This document shows, one piece after another, positions 1 to 5,911 of a DNA stretch of 5,911 nt; the stretch's first letter is position 1, and each line of letters begins with the position of its first letter. Below the pieces are notes generated by a model. It had not been told where the DNA came from, searched no databases, and saw only the letters and a program-made list of their open reading frames with translations. Made by a program: the position numbers and the translations under genes. This DNA is from Flavobacteriales bacterium (GTDB taxonomy: Bacteria; Bacteroidota; Bacteroidia; Flavobacteriales; BACL11): NCBI GenBank assembly GCA_002683775.1, contig NYTT01000004.1, positions 18,768 through 24,678 on the forward strand, in the 5' to 3' direction.

Positions 1-564
1 TCCATAGGAATGTCTGTTAATGTTAGGAAAGGTAAGGCATACTATGAACAAAATTATGATTGGACAATGAAGGGTTATGATGTGTCAGCTTTGTCTTTTC
101 ATAAAACAATGCAGGCGGCATGGGATTTAGATGCTCTTAATGAATGGGGTTCTGTCTTGGGCTTATCTTATATCGCTGCACAAAGAGTCTTTCATACCTA
201 TAATGATATGGCTGATAATAAAGCAGTGCTTGAATCTATCGCAAGAAGTTTTGGATATCATTATGGACTAAGGAGAAATGTTCGAGTTAATACTATTTCG
301 CAATCTCCAACTGATACTACTGCAGGCAGTGGGGTTAGTGGTTTTGACGGTTTTTATAGATTTGCTAATGATTTATCTCCCTTAGGAAATGCATCAGCAG
401 ATGATTGTGCAGATTATTGCATTTCTTTATTTTCAGATTACACAAAAAAAGTTACAATGCAAAACTTATTTCATGACGGAGGATTCTCATTTACGGGAAT
501 GAGTGAAACTGCTATGGATTCATACTTGAAAATCATGGAAGATGAACGAAAAGATAAAAAGTAA
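1..564 (+). CDS. fabI: Enoyl-[acyl-carrier-protein] reductase (NADH) FabI, C-terminal part, 5' end cut by window
   Basis: FabI carries out the last reduction of each type II fatty-acid elongation cycle, using NADH to reduce trans-2-enoyl-ACP in the cytoplasm. The frame is open from base 1. Its first codons read S-I-G, matching the NAD-contacting Ser-Ile-Gly of FabI (E. coli 91-93), so about 90 residues carrying the Rossmann glycine motif lie off the left edge. The ATG at base 10 is an internal Met, not the start. The active-site pattern is clear: Tyr at nt 169-171, catalytic Tyr at 199-201 (YNDMADNK), and Lys six residues further on at 220-222, the Y-x6-K spacing of FabI. Downstream come SQSPTDTTAG (substrate-binding region), SPLGNAS and DGGFSFTGMS near the C-terminus, all typical of Bacteroidota FabI. 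The stop TAA is at 562-564. The gene converges on clpC with a 5-base gap. Family assignment is very secure; only the N-terminus is unknown. Confidence 0.95.
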   Translation, partial: SIGMSVNVRKGKAYYEQNYDWTMKGYDVSALSFHKTMQAAWDLDALNEWGSVLGLSYIAAQRVFHTYNDMADNKAVLESIARSFGYHYGLRRNVRVNTISQSPTDTTAGSGVSGFDGFYRFANDLSPLGNASADDCADYCISLFSDYTKKVTMQNLFHDGGFSFTGMSETAMDSYLKIMEDERKDKK

Positions 565-583
565 TTAGTTTACTTATTTTCTT
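551..583. terminator. Possible bidirectional hairpin over the convergent fabI/clpC stops
   Basis: An imperfect inverted repeat covers both stop codons. The inner arm AAGTAA (559-564) pairs with TTACTT (570-575) around the loop TTAGT. Outward pairing continues to 551/583 with mismatches at 555/579 and 558/576, giving 12 of 14 pairs by eye. On the + strand the stem is followed by a T-rich run (roughly 585-606), which suits termination of fabI. On the minus strand there is no clear U-tract after it. The stem is almost all A/T, and both arms are also lysine-rich coding ends, so it may be a composition effect. Confidence 0.33.
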
Positions 584-3113
584 GATTTGTTAGTTTCTTT
601 TTCTTTGAAGATTTTTTCATGCTCATTTTAAGCAATATGCCTTCTTTATCTAGGTCTACCTTAATAATATCACCTTCCTTTATTTGAGCTGAAATTATCA
701 TTTCTGACAGTGGATCTTCAAAGTACTTTTGGATGGCTCTATTAAGTGGCCTTGCGCCGAATTTCACATCAAATCCTTTTTCTGCAATAAAATCTTTTGC
801 TTTTTTTGAAATTGTAACTTTGTATCCTAAAACTTCAATCCTTTTTAGTAGGCTATTCATTTCAATGTCAATGATAATGTTTATATCTTCTTTCTTGAGA
901 TGATTGAATATTATTATGTCATCTATTCTATTTAGGAATTCAGGAGCAAATGCTCTTTTGAGTGCCTTTTCTATAACGCTTTTATTGTTATTAGCTGTAT
1001 TTGTTTGTTTCGCAGTAGTGTTAAAACCTATTCCTTGCCCGAAATCCTTAAGTTCTCTTGCACCGATATTGGATGTCATTATTATAATTGTGTTTTTAAA
1101 GCTAATCTTTCTACCTAAACTATCAGTCATTATGCCATCATCTAGTGCTTGCAGTAAAAGATTGAAAACATCGGGATGAGCTTTTTCAATTTCATCTAGT
1201 AATATTACAGAATAAGGCTTTCTCCTAACTTGCTCAGTTAGTTGCCCCCCCTCTTCATAGCCTACATATCCTGGAGGAGCACCAACAAGTCTACTTACGG
1301 CAAATTTTTCCATATATTCACTCATGTCAATTCTGATAAGTGATTCATTTGAGTCAAAAAGTTCTTGAGATAATATCTTTGTTAGTTGTGTTTTTCCTAC
1401 TCCAGTTGGACCAAGGAAAATAAATGACCCTATGGGCTTACTTGGATCTTTTAAGCCAACACGATTCCTTCTAATAGCTTTTACAACTTTTTCAACCGCA
1501 TCATTTTGGCCAATAATTTTTTTCTTTATCTCTTCAGACATTAATGAAAGTTTTTTTCTTTCTTTTGAGGCAACTCTGTTGACTGGTATTCCAGTCATTA
1601 TTGAAATTACATCTGCAACATTTTCTTCATCAACAGTTTCTTTGTTTTGTTTAAGTTCTTTCTCCCATATATTTTGAGAGTGTTCAAGTTGAGCTGATAG
1701 TTTCTTTTCTTTGTCTCTTAGTTCAGCTGCTTCTTCAAATTTTTGTTTTTTAATAGATTCTTTCTTAGCTGTTGTTGTATTTTTTAATTTTAATTCAATT
1801 TTCGAAATATGATCTGGGACTTTAATGTTTGTTATATGAACTCTAGATCCTGCCTCATCAAGTGCGTCTATTGCTTTGTCAGGTAGAAATCTGTCATTGA
1901 TATACCTGTCAGATAAAATTACGCATGAGTTTATAGCATCTTCTGTATAAATTACATTATGATGTTCCTCATATTTGCTTTTGATGTTGTTTAGTATTTC
2001 AATAGTTTCAGTAATTGAAGTGGGGTCAACTTGCACTTTCTGAAATCGTCTTTCCAAAGCACCATCTTTCTCAATATGTTGTCTGTATTCATTTAAAGTT
2101 GTTGCTCCAATACACTGTAGTTCCCCCCTTGCCAGTGCTGGTTTAAACATATTTGATGCATCTAAAGATCCTGTTGTACCACCTGCGCCTACTAATGTAT
2201 GAATTTCATCTATAAATAAAATTATATCAGGGTTTGCTTCAAGTTCAGTTATAAGTCCTTTCATTCGTTCTTCAAATTGGCCTCTGTATTTGGTTCCTGC
2301 AACTAAAGCAGCTAAATCGAGCATTATAACTCTTTTGTTAAATAGAACTCTAGAGACTTTCTTTTGAACAATTCTTAATGCTAAGCCTTCAGCTATAGCT
2401 GATTTTCCAACACCTGGTTCGCCAACAAGAATTGGATTATTCTTCTTTCTTCTACTTAAAATTTGTGATACACGTTCAATCTCCTTATTTCTTCCTACAA
2501 TTGGATCTAGTTTGTCTTCCAATGCATAATTTGTTAAGTCGCGACCAAAACTATCAAGAACTGGAGTGTTGCTTTTAGTTTTTCTTTTTGACGTGTCTTC
2601 TCTTGATGGTCCAAAAACATCATCATTATGTTCGTCTAAATCATCATCATCATCAATACTTGAAGTTACATCATTGTTATATTGCCTTTCATATTCGTCA
2701 ATAACAATTTCGTAGTTTATGTGAATGTGTTCAAATGAAATTGTGATTATGTTGTTTGGATCGAGAAGTATTGCAAGTAAGACATGAATTGTCTTGATTT
2801 CACGTTCATTTAAATTCTTTTGTTCCATTATGGATTTTTTAAGAATTCGTTCGGCTTGTTTCTTAAATTCAATTTTATTTTTATCCACTGATGTTCTGCT
2901 TTCTTTTTTTATAATTTTATTTTCAATAATAACCCTTAAATCTTTAGGGTTAACTCCTAAACCTTTTAAAACTCTAATAGCGGTACCTTCGCCTTCTCTC
3001 AGAATCCCAAGAAAAAGATGTTCAACACCAATACTTTCATCTCCAAGCCTTAGAACTTCTTCTCTAACATAGTTGAAGACTTCTTTCATTCTGTTTGAAA
3101 ATTCTGTTTTCAT
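570..3113 (-). CDS. clpC: ATP-dependent Clp protease ATP-binding subunit ClpC (Hsp100 unfoldase)
   Basis: This is a hexameric cytoplasmic AAA+ unfoldase that threads substrates into ClpP. At 847 aa it is full length for ClpC. Order of parts: N-terminal Clp repeat domain (about 1-145, the first repeat well kept, the second more diverged); acidic linker with five Asp (154-158); D1 with Walker A GEPGVGKS (231-238, Lys237), pore-loop Tyr276 in GTKYRG, Walker B Asp302-Glu303 and arginine finger near 355-356; a short UVR-type middle domain with FEEAAELRD (459-467), the length expected of ClpC rather than ClpB; D2 with Walker A GPTGVGKT (568-575), pore loop GYVGYEEGG (615-623), Walker B Asp640-Glu641, sensor Asn682, arginine finger Arg729 and sensor-2 Arg788 in GARPL. 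An IGF tripeptide at 695-697 is the ClpP-docking loop, so this is a protease partner. The C-terminus is a Lys-rich tail (about 829-840). The ATG at 3113-3111 fits the family start MKTEFSNRMKEV; no Shine-Dalgarno is seen. It is divergent from gyrA. No CIRCE-type repeat was found upstream. Confidence 0.97.
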   Translation of the reverse strand: MKTEFSNRMKEVFNYVREEVLRLGDESIGVEHLFLGILREGEGTAIRVLKGLGVNPKDLRVIIENKIIKKESRTSVDKNKIEFKKQAERILKKSIMEQKNLNEREIKTIHVLLAILLDPNNIITISFEHIHINYEIVIDEYERQYNNDVTSSIDDDDDLDEHNDDVFGPSREDTSKRKTKSNTPVLDSFGRDLTNYALEDKLDPIVGRNKEIERVSQILSRRKKNNPILVGEPGVGKSAIAEGLALRIVQKKVSRVLFNKRVIMLDLAALVAGTKYRGQFEERMKGLITELEANPDIILFIDEIHTLVGAGGTTGSLDASNMFKPALARGELQCIGATTLNEYRQHIEKDGALERRFQKVQVDPTSITETIEILNNIKSKYEEHHNVIYTEDAINSCVILSDRYINDRFLPDKAIDALDEAGSRVHITNIKVPDHISKIELKLKNTTTAKKESIKKQKFEEAAELRDKEKKLSAQLEHSQNIWEKELKQNKETVDEENVADVISIMTGIPVNRVASKERKKLSLMSEEIKKKIIGQNDAVEKVVKAIRRNRVGLKDPSKPIGSFIFLGPTGVGKTQLTKILSQELFDSNESLIRIDMSEYMEKFAVSRLVGAPPGYVGYEEGGQLTEQVRRKPYSVILLDEIEKAHPDVFNLLLQALDDGIMTDSLGRKISFKNTIIIMTSNIGARELKDFGQGIGFNTTAKQTNTANNNKSVIEKALKRAFAPEFLNRIDDIIIFNHLKKEDINIIIDIEMNSLLKRIEVLGYKVTISKKAKDFIAEKGFDVKFGARPLNRAIQKYFEDPLSEMIISAQIKEGDIIKVDLDKEGILLKMSMKKSSKKKKLTNQENK
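2640..2654 (-). repeat. Short (GAT)5 trinucleotide run within clpC
   Basis: Five consecutive identical GAT codons on the minus strand encode Asp154-Asp158 in the linker between the ClpC N-domain and D1. The surrounding linker is also Asp-rich (Asp160, Asp164, Asp165). Pure codon repeats can change length by slippage in multiples of three, which this flexible linker would tolerate. It is most likely ordinary linker sequence. Confidence 0.6.
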
Positions 3114-3200
3114 AGTTTAATTTTTTAATGTCATAAAATCTTTTGCAAGATACCTACTTTAATTTTCGTTTTTATGTTAATGTATCTTCATTTTTTTAAA

Positions 3201-3208
3201 CAAAAATT
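3201..3208 (-). promoter_or_regulatory. Candidate -7 box for clpC (AATTTTTG)
   Basis: Read on the minus strand, AATTTTTG differs from the Bacteroidota -7 consensus TAnnTTTG only at its first base. It would give a clpC leader of roughly 80 bases. I could not find a well-placed TTG (-33) in front of it, so it is only a weak candidate in a very A/T-rich stretch. Confidence 0.18.
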
Positions 3209-3224
3209 GTTTATAACTAACTGC

Positions 3225-3252
3225 TATTATAAGTGGTGTTTTGTTATTATAA
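3225..3252. repeat. Two TATTATAA direct repeats between clpC and gyrA
   Basis: TATTATAA occurs at 3225-3232 and again at 3245-3252. The 20-base offset is close to two helical turns and would put both copies on one face of the DNA. They lie 49 to 76 bases upstream of the gyrA ATG. They could be alternative -10-like elements, a protein-binding pair, or chance in 18% G+C sequence. Confidence 0.35.
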
Positions 3253-3267
3253 AATACGAAAATTTCT

Positions 3268-3275
3268 TTTATTTG
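3268..3275 (+). promoter_or_regulatory. Candidate -7 box for gyrA (TTTATTTG)
   Basis: TTTATTTG matches seven of eight positions, counting the two free positions, of the Bacteroidota -7 consensus TAnnTTTG. A TTG that could act as the -33 element is at 3241-3243, 24 bases upstream, slightly wider than the usual spacing. Transcription would start near 3282 and give a leader of about 20 bases. The region is so A/T-rich that one near-match is weak evidence. Confidence 0.25.
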
Positions 3276-3300
3276 TTACTTAACTTATAAAAAAGAAAAT

Positions 3301-5911
3301 ATGTCATTAGGAGAGAGAATTGTCCCTATAAATATTGAAGAGGAAATGAAGTCTAAATACATTGATTATTCAATGTCTGTAATTGTTTCTAGAGCCCTTC
3401 CTGACGTGCGTGATGGCTTAAAACCAGTTCATAGGAGAGTTTTGTTTGGAATGCATGAGCTAGGCGTTAAATCTTCTTCATCTTATAAAAAATCTGCAAG
3501 AATAGTTGGTGAAGTGTTAGGAAAGTTTCATCCCCATGGTGATACTTCTGTTTATGATGCAATGGTGCGTATGGCACAGCCTTGGAGTTTGCGTTATATG
3601 TTGGTTGATGGTCAAGGAAATTTTGGTTCAGTTGATGGAGATAATCCTGCGGCTATGAGGTATACCGAAGCAAAAATGCGAAAAGCAGCAGAAGATATGC
3701 TTCTAGATATTGATAAAGAAACTATAGATTGGAATCTAAATTTTGATGATACTCTTAAGGAACCTTCAGTATTGCCATCTAGACTTCCGGCCTTACTGTT
3801 AAATGGTACAACTGGTATTGCCGTAGGAATGGCTACAAATATGCCACCACATAATTTATCAGAAGTTGTTGATGGAATTTTATCATATATTGATAGGAGA
3901 GGGGATATTGAAATCTCTGAGTTAATGGAATGCGTTAAGGCTCCTGATTTTCCAACTGGAGGGACAATATATGGTTATGATGGGGTTCGTTCTGCCTTTG
4001 AAACAGGCAGAGGTAGGATTGTAATTCGAGGTAAGGTTAGGTTTGAAGAAACAGCTACTAGAGATCAGATTATTGTCGAAGAAATTCCATACATGGTTAA
4101 TAAGGCAAATATGATTTCTCAAACTGCTGATTTAATTAATTCTAAGAAGCTTGATGGTATTGCCGACATAAGAGATGAATCTGATAGAAATGGCATGAGA
4201 ATTGTTTATGATTTAAAGCGAGATGCAATTCCTAATATTGTACTAAATAAGTTGTTTAAGTACACTGCTCTACAGTCTTCATTTTCAGTAAATAACATCG
4301 CATTAGTAAAGGGTAGGCCACAACTTCTTAATCTTAAACAGCTTATTGGTTATTTTGTTGATCATAGACATGAAGTGTTGGTGCGTAAAACAAAGTATGA
4401 ACTTGCTGCTGCTGAAGCTAGAGCACATATTTTAGAAGGCCTTCTAATTGCTTTGGATAATTTAGATGCAATTATAAAACTAATTAGATCTTCTAGAACT
4501 CCTGAAGATGCAAGGAATGGATTGATTGGAGATTTTAATTTAACAGAAATTCAGGCTAGAGCGATTTTAGATTTAAGATTGCAAAAGTTAACGGGACTTG
4601 AAATGGATAAAATCAAAGCTGAACATGCTGAGATTATGGAGAAAATAAAGCATTTTAACCTTATCCTTTCTGATGAGGATTTGAGGTTTTCATTACTTTC
4701 CGATGACTTAAAAATAGTTAAAGAAAAATATGGGGATGAAAGAAGATCTAATATAGAGTTTTCATCTTCTGAAGTAAGTATTGAAGATATGATTCCAAAT
4801 GAAGAGGTTCTTATAACAATTTCTCATTTAGGTTATGTTAAGCGAACATCTTTAAGTGAATACAGAGCCCAAAATAGAGGTGGTGTTGGAAGTAGAGGGG
4901 CGACAACAAGAGATGAGGATTTTGTTGAAGAAATGATTATGGCAAATAACCATGACTATATGCTCTTTTTCTCACAACAAGGGAAATGTTTTTGGCTAAA
5001 AGTATATGAAATACCTGAAGGAAGCAAAACTTCAAAGGGCAGAGCTATTCAAAATATTATAAATCTTCCAAAAGAGGATAAAATAATGGCTTATATAAAT
5101 ACTAAAGATTTAAAAGACGAAGAATATATCAACTCTCACTTTATTGTAATGTGTACTAGAAAAGGAGTGATTAAAAAAACTTCATTAGAGCAATACTCAA
5201 GACCTAGAACAAATGGTATTAATGCAATAACAATTAGAGAAGGTGATCAGTTATTATCTGCAAAAATGACAACAGGAAAATCTCAAATAATGATGGCTGT
5301 TAAATCAGGTAAATCTATAAGATTTGAAGAAGAAAAGGTACGTGCTATGGGAAGAACTGCTGCAGGAGTTCGTGGTATCAGATTAGCAAATGATAATGAT
5401 GAAGTTGTTGGTATGATTTGTATTGACGATACTGAATCTTCAGTTTTAGTTGTATCTGAAAATGGTTATGGAAAAAGATCTGATATTGATGACTACAGAA
5501 TAACAAATAGAGGAGGTAAAGGGGTTAAAACAATTAATATTACTGAAAAGACAGGTAGCTTAATTTCTTTAAAGAATGTAACCGATTTGGATGATTTAAT
5601 GGTAATTAATAAATCTGGAATTACTATTCGAATTGGAGTTGATACATTGCGGGTAATGGGTAGAGCAACGCAGGGAGTTAAAATTATCAGACTAAGAGAT
5701 AATGATAGTATTGCTTCAGTTGCAAAACAAATTTTAGAGTACGCTTCAACTCATAAAAAGTTTGTTTTCTATGCAGAAATGGGTGTGGGTAAAACTACTT
5801 TAATAAAAGAGTTATCTTTGCAGCTTGGTATAAATGATATTGTAAGTAGTCCTACATTCTCTATTGTCAATGAATATGTAAGTGTCAATCATGGTAAGAT
5901 ATATCATTTTG
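3301..5911 (+). CDS. gyrA: DNA gyrase subunit A fused in frame to TsaE (GyrA-TsaE), 3' end cut by window
   Basis: GyrA is the DNA-cleaving subunit of the A2B2 gyrase that introduces negative supercoils. The frame has no stop from ATG 3301 to the window end (870 codons visible). The start gives MSLGERIVPINIEEEMKSKY, the usual Bacteroidota GyrA N-terminus. Parts: winged-helix DNA-binding region with HPHGDT (77-82); catalytic Tyr121 after Arg120, equivalent to E. coli Tyr122; intercalating Ile173 in NGTTGIAVGM; tower and coiled-coil regions (about 180-490); C-terminal beta-pinwheel from about 500, with GyrA box QNRGGVG (524-530) and later blade motifs MGRTAAGVRGIRL (683-695) and MGRATQGVKIIRL (786-798). 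Where GyrA should end, after about residue 808, the frame enters a TsaE domain (annotated separately). All GyrA elements appear intact, so supercoiling should be preserved. The acidic C-terminal tail often seen in GyrA is absent. The GyrA identity is certain; the fusion is seen directly in the frame but could reflect an assembly join. Confidence 0.93.
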   Translation, partial: MSLGERIVPINIEEEMKSKYIDYSMSVIVSRALPDVRDGLKPVHRRVLFGMHELGVKSSSSYKKSARIVGEVLGKFHPHGDTSVYDAMVRMAQPWSLRYMLVDGQGNFGSVDGDNPAAMRYTEAKMRKAAEDMLLDIDKETIDWNLNFDDTLKEPSVLPSRLPALLLNGTTGIAVGMATNMPPHNLSEVVDGILSYIDRRGDIEISELMECVKAPDFPTGGTIYGYDGVRSAFETGRGRIVIRGKVRFEETATRDQIIVEEIPYMVNKANMISQTADLINSKKLDGIADIRDESDRNGMRIVYDLKRDAIPNIVLNKLFKYTALQSSFSVNNIALVKGRPQLLNLKQLIGYFVDHRHEVLVRKTKYELAAAEARAHILEGLLIALDNLDAIIKLIRSSRTPEDARNGLIGDFNLTEIQARAILDLRLQKLTGLEMDKIKAEHAEIMEKIKHFNLILSDEDLRFSLLSDDLKIVKEKYGDERRSNIEFSSSEVSIEDMIPNEEVLITISHLGYVKRTSLSEYRAQNRGGVGSRGATTRDEDFVEEMIMANNHDYMLFFSQQGKCFWLKVYEIPEGSKTSKGRAIQNIINLPKEDKIMAYINTKDLKDEEYINSHFIVMCTRKGVIKKTSLEQYSRPRTNGINAITIREGDQLLSAKMTTGKSQIMMAVKSGKSIRFEEEKVRAMGRTAAGVRGIRLANDNDEVVGMICIDDTESSVLVVSENGYGKRSDIDDYRITNRGGKGVKTINITEKTGSLISLKNVTDLDDLMVINKSGITIRIGVDTLRVMGRATQGVKIIRLRDNDSIASVAKQILEYASTHKKFVFYAEMGVGKTTLIKELSLQLGINDIVSSPTFSIVNEYVSVNHGKIYHF
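5701..5911 (+). other. tsaE: TsaE (YjeE) ATPase domain at the C-terminus of the GyrA frame, partial
   Basis: TsaE is the P-loop ATPase that works with TsaB and TsaD to make N6-threonylcarbamoyladenosine at position 37 of ANN-decoding tRNAs. Residues 801-870 of the fused frame contain its N-terminal half: helix with VAKQILEYAS (807-816), beta-strand KFVFYAE, Walker A AEMGVGKT (825-832, Lys831), SSPTF (849-853) followed by SIVNEY, and KIYHF at the window end. In the family that last motif continues with Asp-x-Tyr-Arg, and the final base g is compatible with Asp. Family length is about 135-140 residues, so roughly 70-75 more are expected past the edge. The first Walker A residue is Ala rather than the usual Gly, which the P-loop pattern allows. 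No in-frame ATG, GTG or TTG lies between Met786 and Met827, so this half appears to be made only as part of the GyrA chain. Domain identity is secure; whether it is really joined to GyrA is less so. Confidence 0.85.

Larger units (their letters stand above)
3114..3300. promoter_or_regulatory. Divergent clpC-gyrA intergenic region (promoters for both genes)
   Basis: These 187 bases lie between the two outward-facing start codons, so promoters for both genes are expected here. G+C is about 18% by hand count, well below the flanking genes. Neither start has a Shine-Dalgarno motif: the leader is TTAAACT before the clpC ATG and AAAAGAAAAT before the gyrA ATG, as is usual in Bacteroidota. The region contains TTATAA four times (3211, 3227, 3247, 3285) and an 8-base direct repeat, annotated separately. 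I found no good inverted repeat for a regulator, no CIRCE element, no riboswitch fold and no small ORF worth calling. Confidence 0.6.

Noticed and set aside
10..12. ATG at base 10 as the start of fabI
   Set aside because: The frame is open upstream and reads Ser-Ile-Gly, the conserved FabI cofactor motif. The Met is internal and the gene continues off the left edge.
904..1179. Open frame on the + strand opposite clpC (91 codons)
   Set aside because: It lies wholly antisense to the D2 region of clpC, which is strongly conserved. Its hydrophobic translation is what the complement of Lys/Glu/Asp-rich coding gives. No recognisable domain.
1245..1251. Run of seven C (and a run of six at 2123-2128) as frameshift or phase-variation tracts in clpC
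   Set aside because: The clpC frame is intact across both runs and encodes conserved motifs (EEGGQL and ARGELQ). Nothing suggests slippage.
1432..1677. Open frame on the + strand opposite clpC (81 codons)
   Set aside because: Antisense shadow of the ClpC middle domain and D2 Walker region; Phe/Ser/Leu-rich with no family resemblance.
2794..3072. Open frame on the + strand opposite the clpC N-domain (92 codons)
   Set aside because: Antisense shadow of the Clp repeat domain; no independent coding evidence.
3922..4122. Open frame on the minus strand opposite gyrA (66 codons)
   Set aside because: Fully inside the conserved GyrA tower region on the other strand; no recognisable motif.
5713..5748. 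Six-base direct repeat GCTTCA on both sides of the fusion point as a recombination scar
   Set aside because: Six bases 30 apart is too short and too likely by chance; both copies encode ordinary Ala-Ser in their domains.

Overview
The window looks like AT-rich core-genome DNA from a member of the Bacteroidota, probably of flavobacterial type. This rests on three things: the FabI, ClpC and GyrA sequences look like the Bacteroidota versions, the starts lack Shine-Dalgarno motifs and sit behind A/T-rich leaders, and codon use is strongly A/T-biased. No species call is possible from the sequence alone. I see no tRNA, rRNA, CRISPR array, insertion sequence or phage gene.

Layout: bases 1-564 (+) hold the last 187 codons of fabI, an enoyl-ACP reductase cut by the left edge. 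Five bases later, and convergent with it, clpC (570-3113, minus) encodes a complete 847-residue Hsp100 unfoldase. A 187-base, roughly 18% G+C divergent intergenic region (3114-3300) separates clpC from gyrA. gyrA starts at 3301 (+) and its frame is still open at the right edge (5911).

The notable feature is at the right end. The gyrA frame does not stop after the sixth blade of the GyrA C-terminal domain. It runs without interruption into a TsaE (YjeE) P-loop ATPase domain, the ATPase of tRNA t6A37 biosynthesis. The Walker A motif is at residues 825-832 and the conserved SSPTF motif at 849-853, and the window ends inside that domain. The join falls in a stretch reading DSIASVAK, which fits both the usual end of Bacteroidota GyrA and the first helix of TsaE. 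I therefore call a GyrA-TsaE fusion. The reading frame is seen directly; whether the fusion is real in the organism or an assembly join cannot be settled from this window.

Functionally these are housekeeping genes: fatty-acid elongation (fabI), protein quality control with ClpP (clpC), DNA supercoiling (gyrA) and tRNA modification (tsaE). Only the fusion links two otherwise unrelated pathways in one polypeptide.
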